Origin: Didymodactylos carnosus
Lineage: Eukaryota; Rotifera; Eurotatoria; Philodinida; Philodinidae
NCBI GenBank assembly: GCA_905250885.1
Contig: CAJNOQ010002885.1
Location: forward strand, 1-22,265
Reading direction: 5' to 3'
DNA: 22,265 bases
In this document: piece after piece, positions 19,750-22,265 of the stretch
Layout of the letters: each line of letters opens with the position of its first letter
Position numbering within the stretch: the stretch's first letter is position 1
Translations under genes and position numbers: made by a program
Notes under the pieces: generated by a model
Database searches by the model: none
What the model was told of the DNA's origin: nothing
Seen by the model: only the letters and a program-made list of their open reading frames with translations

Positions 19750-20969
19750 TGCTGAACCGACGTTGATAAGTGTATTATAAATATCAACGAATTGAATAGA
19801 TTTCTCTCGTAATAAGTTCTATTTGAATAGTTCGATTCTATCAACATCATTGATTTATATTTTGTTCAGATTCTACCCAAAGGTTGTTATAACAAATCCT
19901 TTAATTGTTTCAAATTTTATTTTCTATAATACTCCAAAACAGAGTGGAGTTGACACCGCTTTTTATTTCAACAAAATCTCTTCTTTTACTACTTGTAACA
20001 AATCATTTTTCATGTAATTAATAAACTATGTGTACAAGTCAATTCTTCTATGAATAGATGAATTATAGTTAGATATGACTTGTATTCAATTTAAGTTATG
20101 TCGCAGTTATCGTCATCTATGGTATTGTATTTAATTCTGTTGAAGATAGCGTCTAGCATTCAGTTTCATTTGCATACTAAAACATGATAACTCCATCTTG
20201 CAGATAATCCAGGTGTCTGTAGAATTAAAGTCTGCGTTTCTTGGTCAAAAACTAAAAATTTAAGGACGCCTGTCAGAACTACGAAATTTTTCAAAAGGAT
20301 CGATATTGAGCTACGCGCATGATCATAGTGATCAAGATCAGAGTTTGCAATTGGTTTGGTTTCGGTGAAGGTTTTTGACAGTTTCTAGAAAGAATGTAAA
20401 GAAATTTTTTTAAAGCTATAAAAACAGATGTTTTCAAAAAACAGGGATTGGTCTTAAATTTAATGATAAAAGACATGATAGTGACGTAAAACGGTCCGTT
20501 TTGGGAACCAAGTTCTGACTTTCCCTGAAAAACCTCAAATTTTCTGAACAGCGCTTCAGATATTTTTCGGGTTTTGTTCACATTTCGAAAGAAAAAAAAT
20601 TTTGAAATCTGACTCTTTTACGTTCTTTACACCACAAGTTAAAACTAACCCGACCTCTCCAACATCTATGCATAAGAAGAAATCTACTATTAAACGCTAA
20701 ATGTCTGATTTTAACTCTTATTATGACGACATCTCGAGGAGGATGCTAGATAAAACCAAAAGAAAAGCTTCATTACTATGCTTTCGTATGGTCAGCACTT
20801 CCTGAAAGTACAATTGAGATCGGGATTCGTTACTGAGATGACGGGGGAAAGCTTAAAGTTAAGTTTTATTCAACAGTCACATTAAATCGCAAAAAATGGT
20901 GTTAAAACCGTTTTTTCACCCCTACTGGATGAAAAACATCTCTAAAAATGCGAACCCAACTTACGAGAG
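19750..20969. other. Gene-free spacer
   Basis: No gene is supportable. A minus-strand frame at 20581-20291 is open but lacks recognisable motifs or splice borders. Small palindromes occur, such as aaaacggtccgtttt near 20488-20502. Confidence 0.5.
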
Positions 20970-21611
20970 AAGTGTGTCAAATGTCAAATCGCTTTTTTGA
21001 TAAAATTAGGAGGACTATAGGTAGTCCAGGGTACTGATTCTCAATATTGGAGCTACCCATAAGCCTTTTGAAGTCGGTTTTCTAAGGCGAAAATATCTTT
21101 TTGCTAAAATTGATTTTTTGCTCTGTTCAGATTGTAGAGCTGGCTATGTAGGTGTTTTTGTTTTCTTTCTTCCTGCTTCTCCAGATTAAAGGAGAATATT
21201 TTATTAGAATAATACAGACAGAAAGAACACAGTAACGCCCGTGTCTCATTTCGTATTTGAAACAAAGCATATAGCTGTTTACAGATAAGAAATAGAAAGA
21301 AGAAGCGACGCGAAGAACACATGTGTACGAGCATATCTGACTCACTTATCTGCACTTCCATAAGACTTTGTTCCAAAATACTCGTAAATCGGTCAGAAGT
21401 CATCCAATAATATAAAAAGTTACCTACATAGCCAGCTCTACAATCTGGAAAGATCAGAAAATCAATTTTAGCAAAAAGATATTTTCGTCTTAGAAAACCT
21501 ACCTCAGAAGGCCTCGGGAGAGTTCCAGCCCTCATAATCAGAATCAGCGCCCCCGACCACCTATACTCCATCTAATTTTATCGAAAAAACGATTTGACAT
21601 TTGAGACACTT
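20970..21611. mobile_element. 642-bp foldback element with arms of about 185 bp
   Basis: The left arm 20970-21153 (aagtgtgtcaaatgtcaaat ... gtagagctggctatgtaggt) is the reverse complement of the right arm 21421-21611, with scattered differences and the best match in the inner 100 bp (gaaaatatctttttgctaaa, attgtagagctggctatgta). The centre is 267 bp. Open frames crossing it come from the repeat, not from a gene. No target duplication is visible at the tips, which fade near gagagaag and tttcctt. Confidence 0.8.
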
Positions 21612-22265
21612 TCCTTGTTAGATCGATGGAATGGAATGTTCTCCATCATCTGATATAGAAATCGTTTTTTATTCAAATATTTAGGTCATGAATCACGCAT
21701 CTTCAGTCATTGATAATAATGTGGCACAGTAGCAACAACTGGAACATTCCAGTACTCTACATATTATAAAAAAGACTACAAACACAATATTATGTTGAGG
21801 ACACAGATTTGCATGGAATTAAGTTCCTAATTCGTTGAGCTTATTTTCGAACTTTTATTAGGAAGTTAATTCGGGAGAAAATGCTATGCAAAACGAACAG
21901 CTAGTTAGGGACCACCTATTACGCAACGTGAGAGAATCTAAAGAAATCTCGAACTGAATTTTCTCTAATCTTCTGCTTTTTCGAACTGTGAAAAAATGCT
22001 TTGTTAGAACCACTGCTCAGGTGAAAACCGATGCAAATTCTGAAAGCAGAAAAGTCTCTTTTTTTATTTTCTTCAAAAAGAAAACGGAGAAAACTCCTCT
22101 TCTAGAAAGGGAGATGTTTGAAAAATAGCAAACGACAGACAAACTAATATTCTGTAAGAACAACATGCCAGAAACACGTGAATCGATGCAGCGCCGCTGC
22201 ACATGACTCGTACACTACAGAACCTTAGCACTGTTCAGTTATCTCCAACTGTACACTGCTTTTGA
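21612..22265. other. Gene-free right edge
   Basis: No gene is supportable. Two small inverted repeats are present: actggaacattccagt (21739-21754) and tgcagcgccgctgca (22187-22201, 7-bp arms around one base). A T-rich tract near 22056-22084 can fold on itself (ttttctt...aagaaaa). Confidence 0.45.

Noticed and set aside
21104-21571. 155-residue minus-strand frame
   Set aside because: It is generated by the inverted arms of the foldback element; its peptide shows no domain.
1-22265. CRISPR array, operon or prokaryotic features
   Set aside because: Genes are split by GT...AG introns, there are no regularly spaced repeats and no ribosome-binding-site-led gene clusters.
1-22265. Retroviral, LTR or Polinton-like element
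   Set aside because: No long direct terminal repeats and no recognisable reverse transcriptase, integrase or capsid motifs were seen in any frame.

Overview
The window looks like nuclear DNA of a small invertebrate: AT-rich, gene-poor in its first third, and with split genes whose ordinary introns are only about 47-79 bp long with canonical GT...AG ends. Tiny introns, a metallophosphatase that reads like a bacterial protein, and many short inverted-repeat elements together suggest a bdelloid rotifer (Rotaria or Didymodactylos type). That assignment is an inference from style, not proof.

Three protein-coding genes can be supported. (1) 1-338, plus strand: the last three exons of a gene that enters from the left edge. 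The 75-residue tail is not recognised. (2) 6136-9784, minus strand: a complete six-exon gene for a 254-residue START-domain lipid-transfer protein of the PCTP/STARD2-STARD10 type. Its second intron is swollen to 2,640 bp and holds a DNA transposon. (3) 16392-19147, plus strand: a complete four-exon gene for a 551-residue membrane-anchored metallophosphatase/5'-nucleotidase. Its first intron (976 bp) holds a short palindromic element. A broken open frame of unknown family lies at 13676-14035.

The rest is non-coding DNA with an unusual load of short inverted-repeat elements: a 1,247-bp element with a perfect 9-bp target duplication (7475-8721); a 550-bp TA-flanked element (11147-11696); an inverted-repeat unit rich in GGAATCGGGAT-like motifs (11760-12271); a foldback element (14101-15122) sharing its core with the 550-bp element; two copies of a hairpin-ended element (16949-17130 and 19508-19749); and a 642-bp foldback (20970-21611). 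There are also two overlapping perfect palindromes (4113-4156) and a set of competing hairpins (5748-5800).

The genes do not form an evident pathway. They are separate transcription units in transposon-rich DNA. The points that most deserve a second look are the 7475-8721 element with its unexplained cargo, the bacterial-like nucleotidase, the shared core between the 550-bp and foldback elements, and the double palindrome. No system with a clear new function can be demonstrated from the sequence alone.
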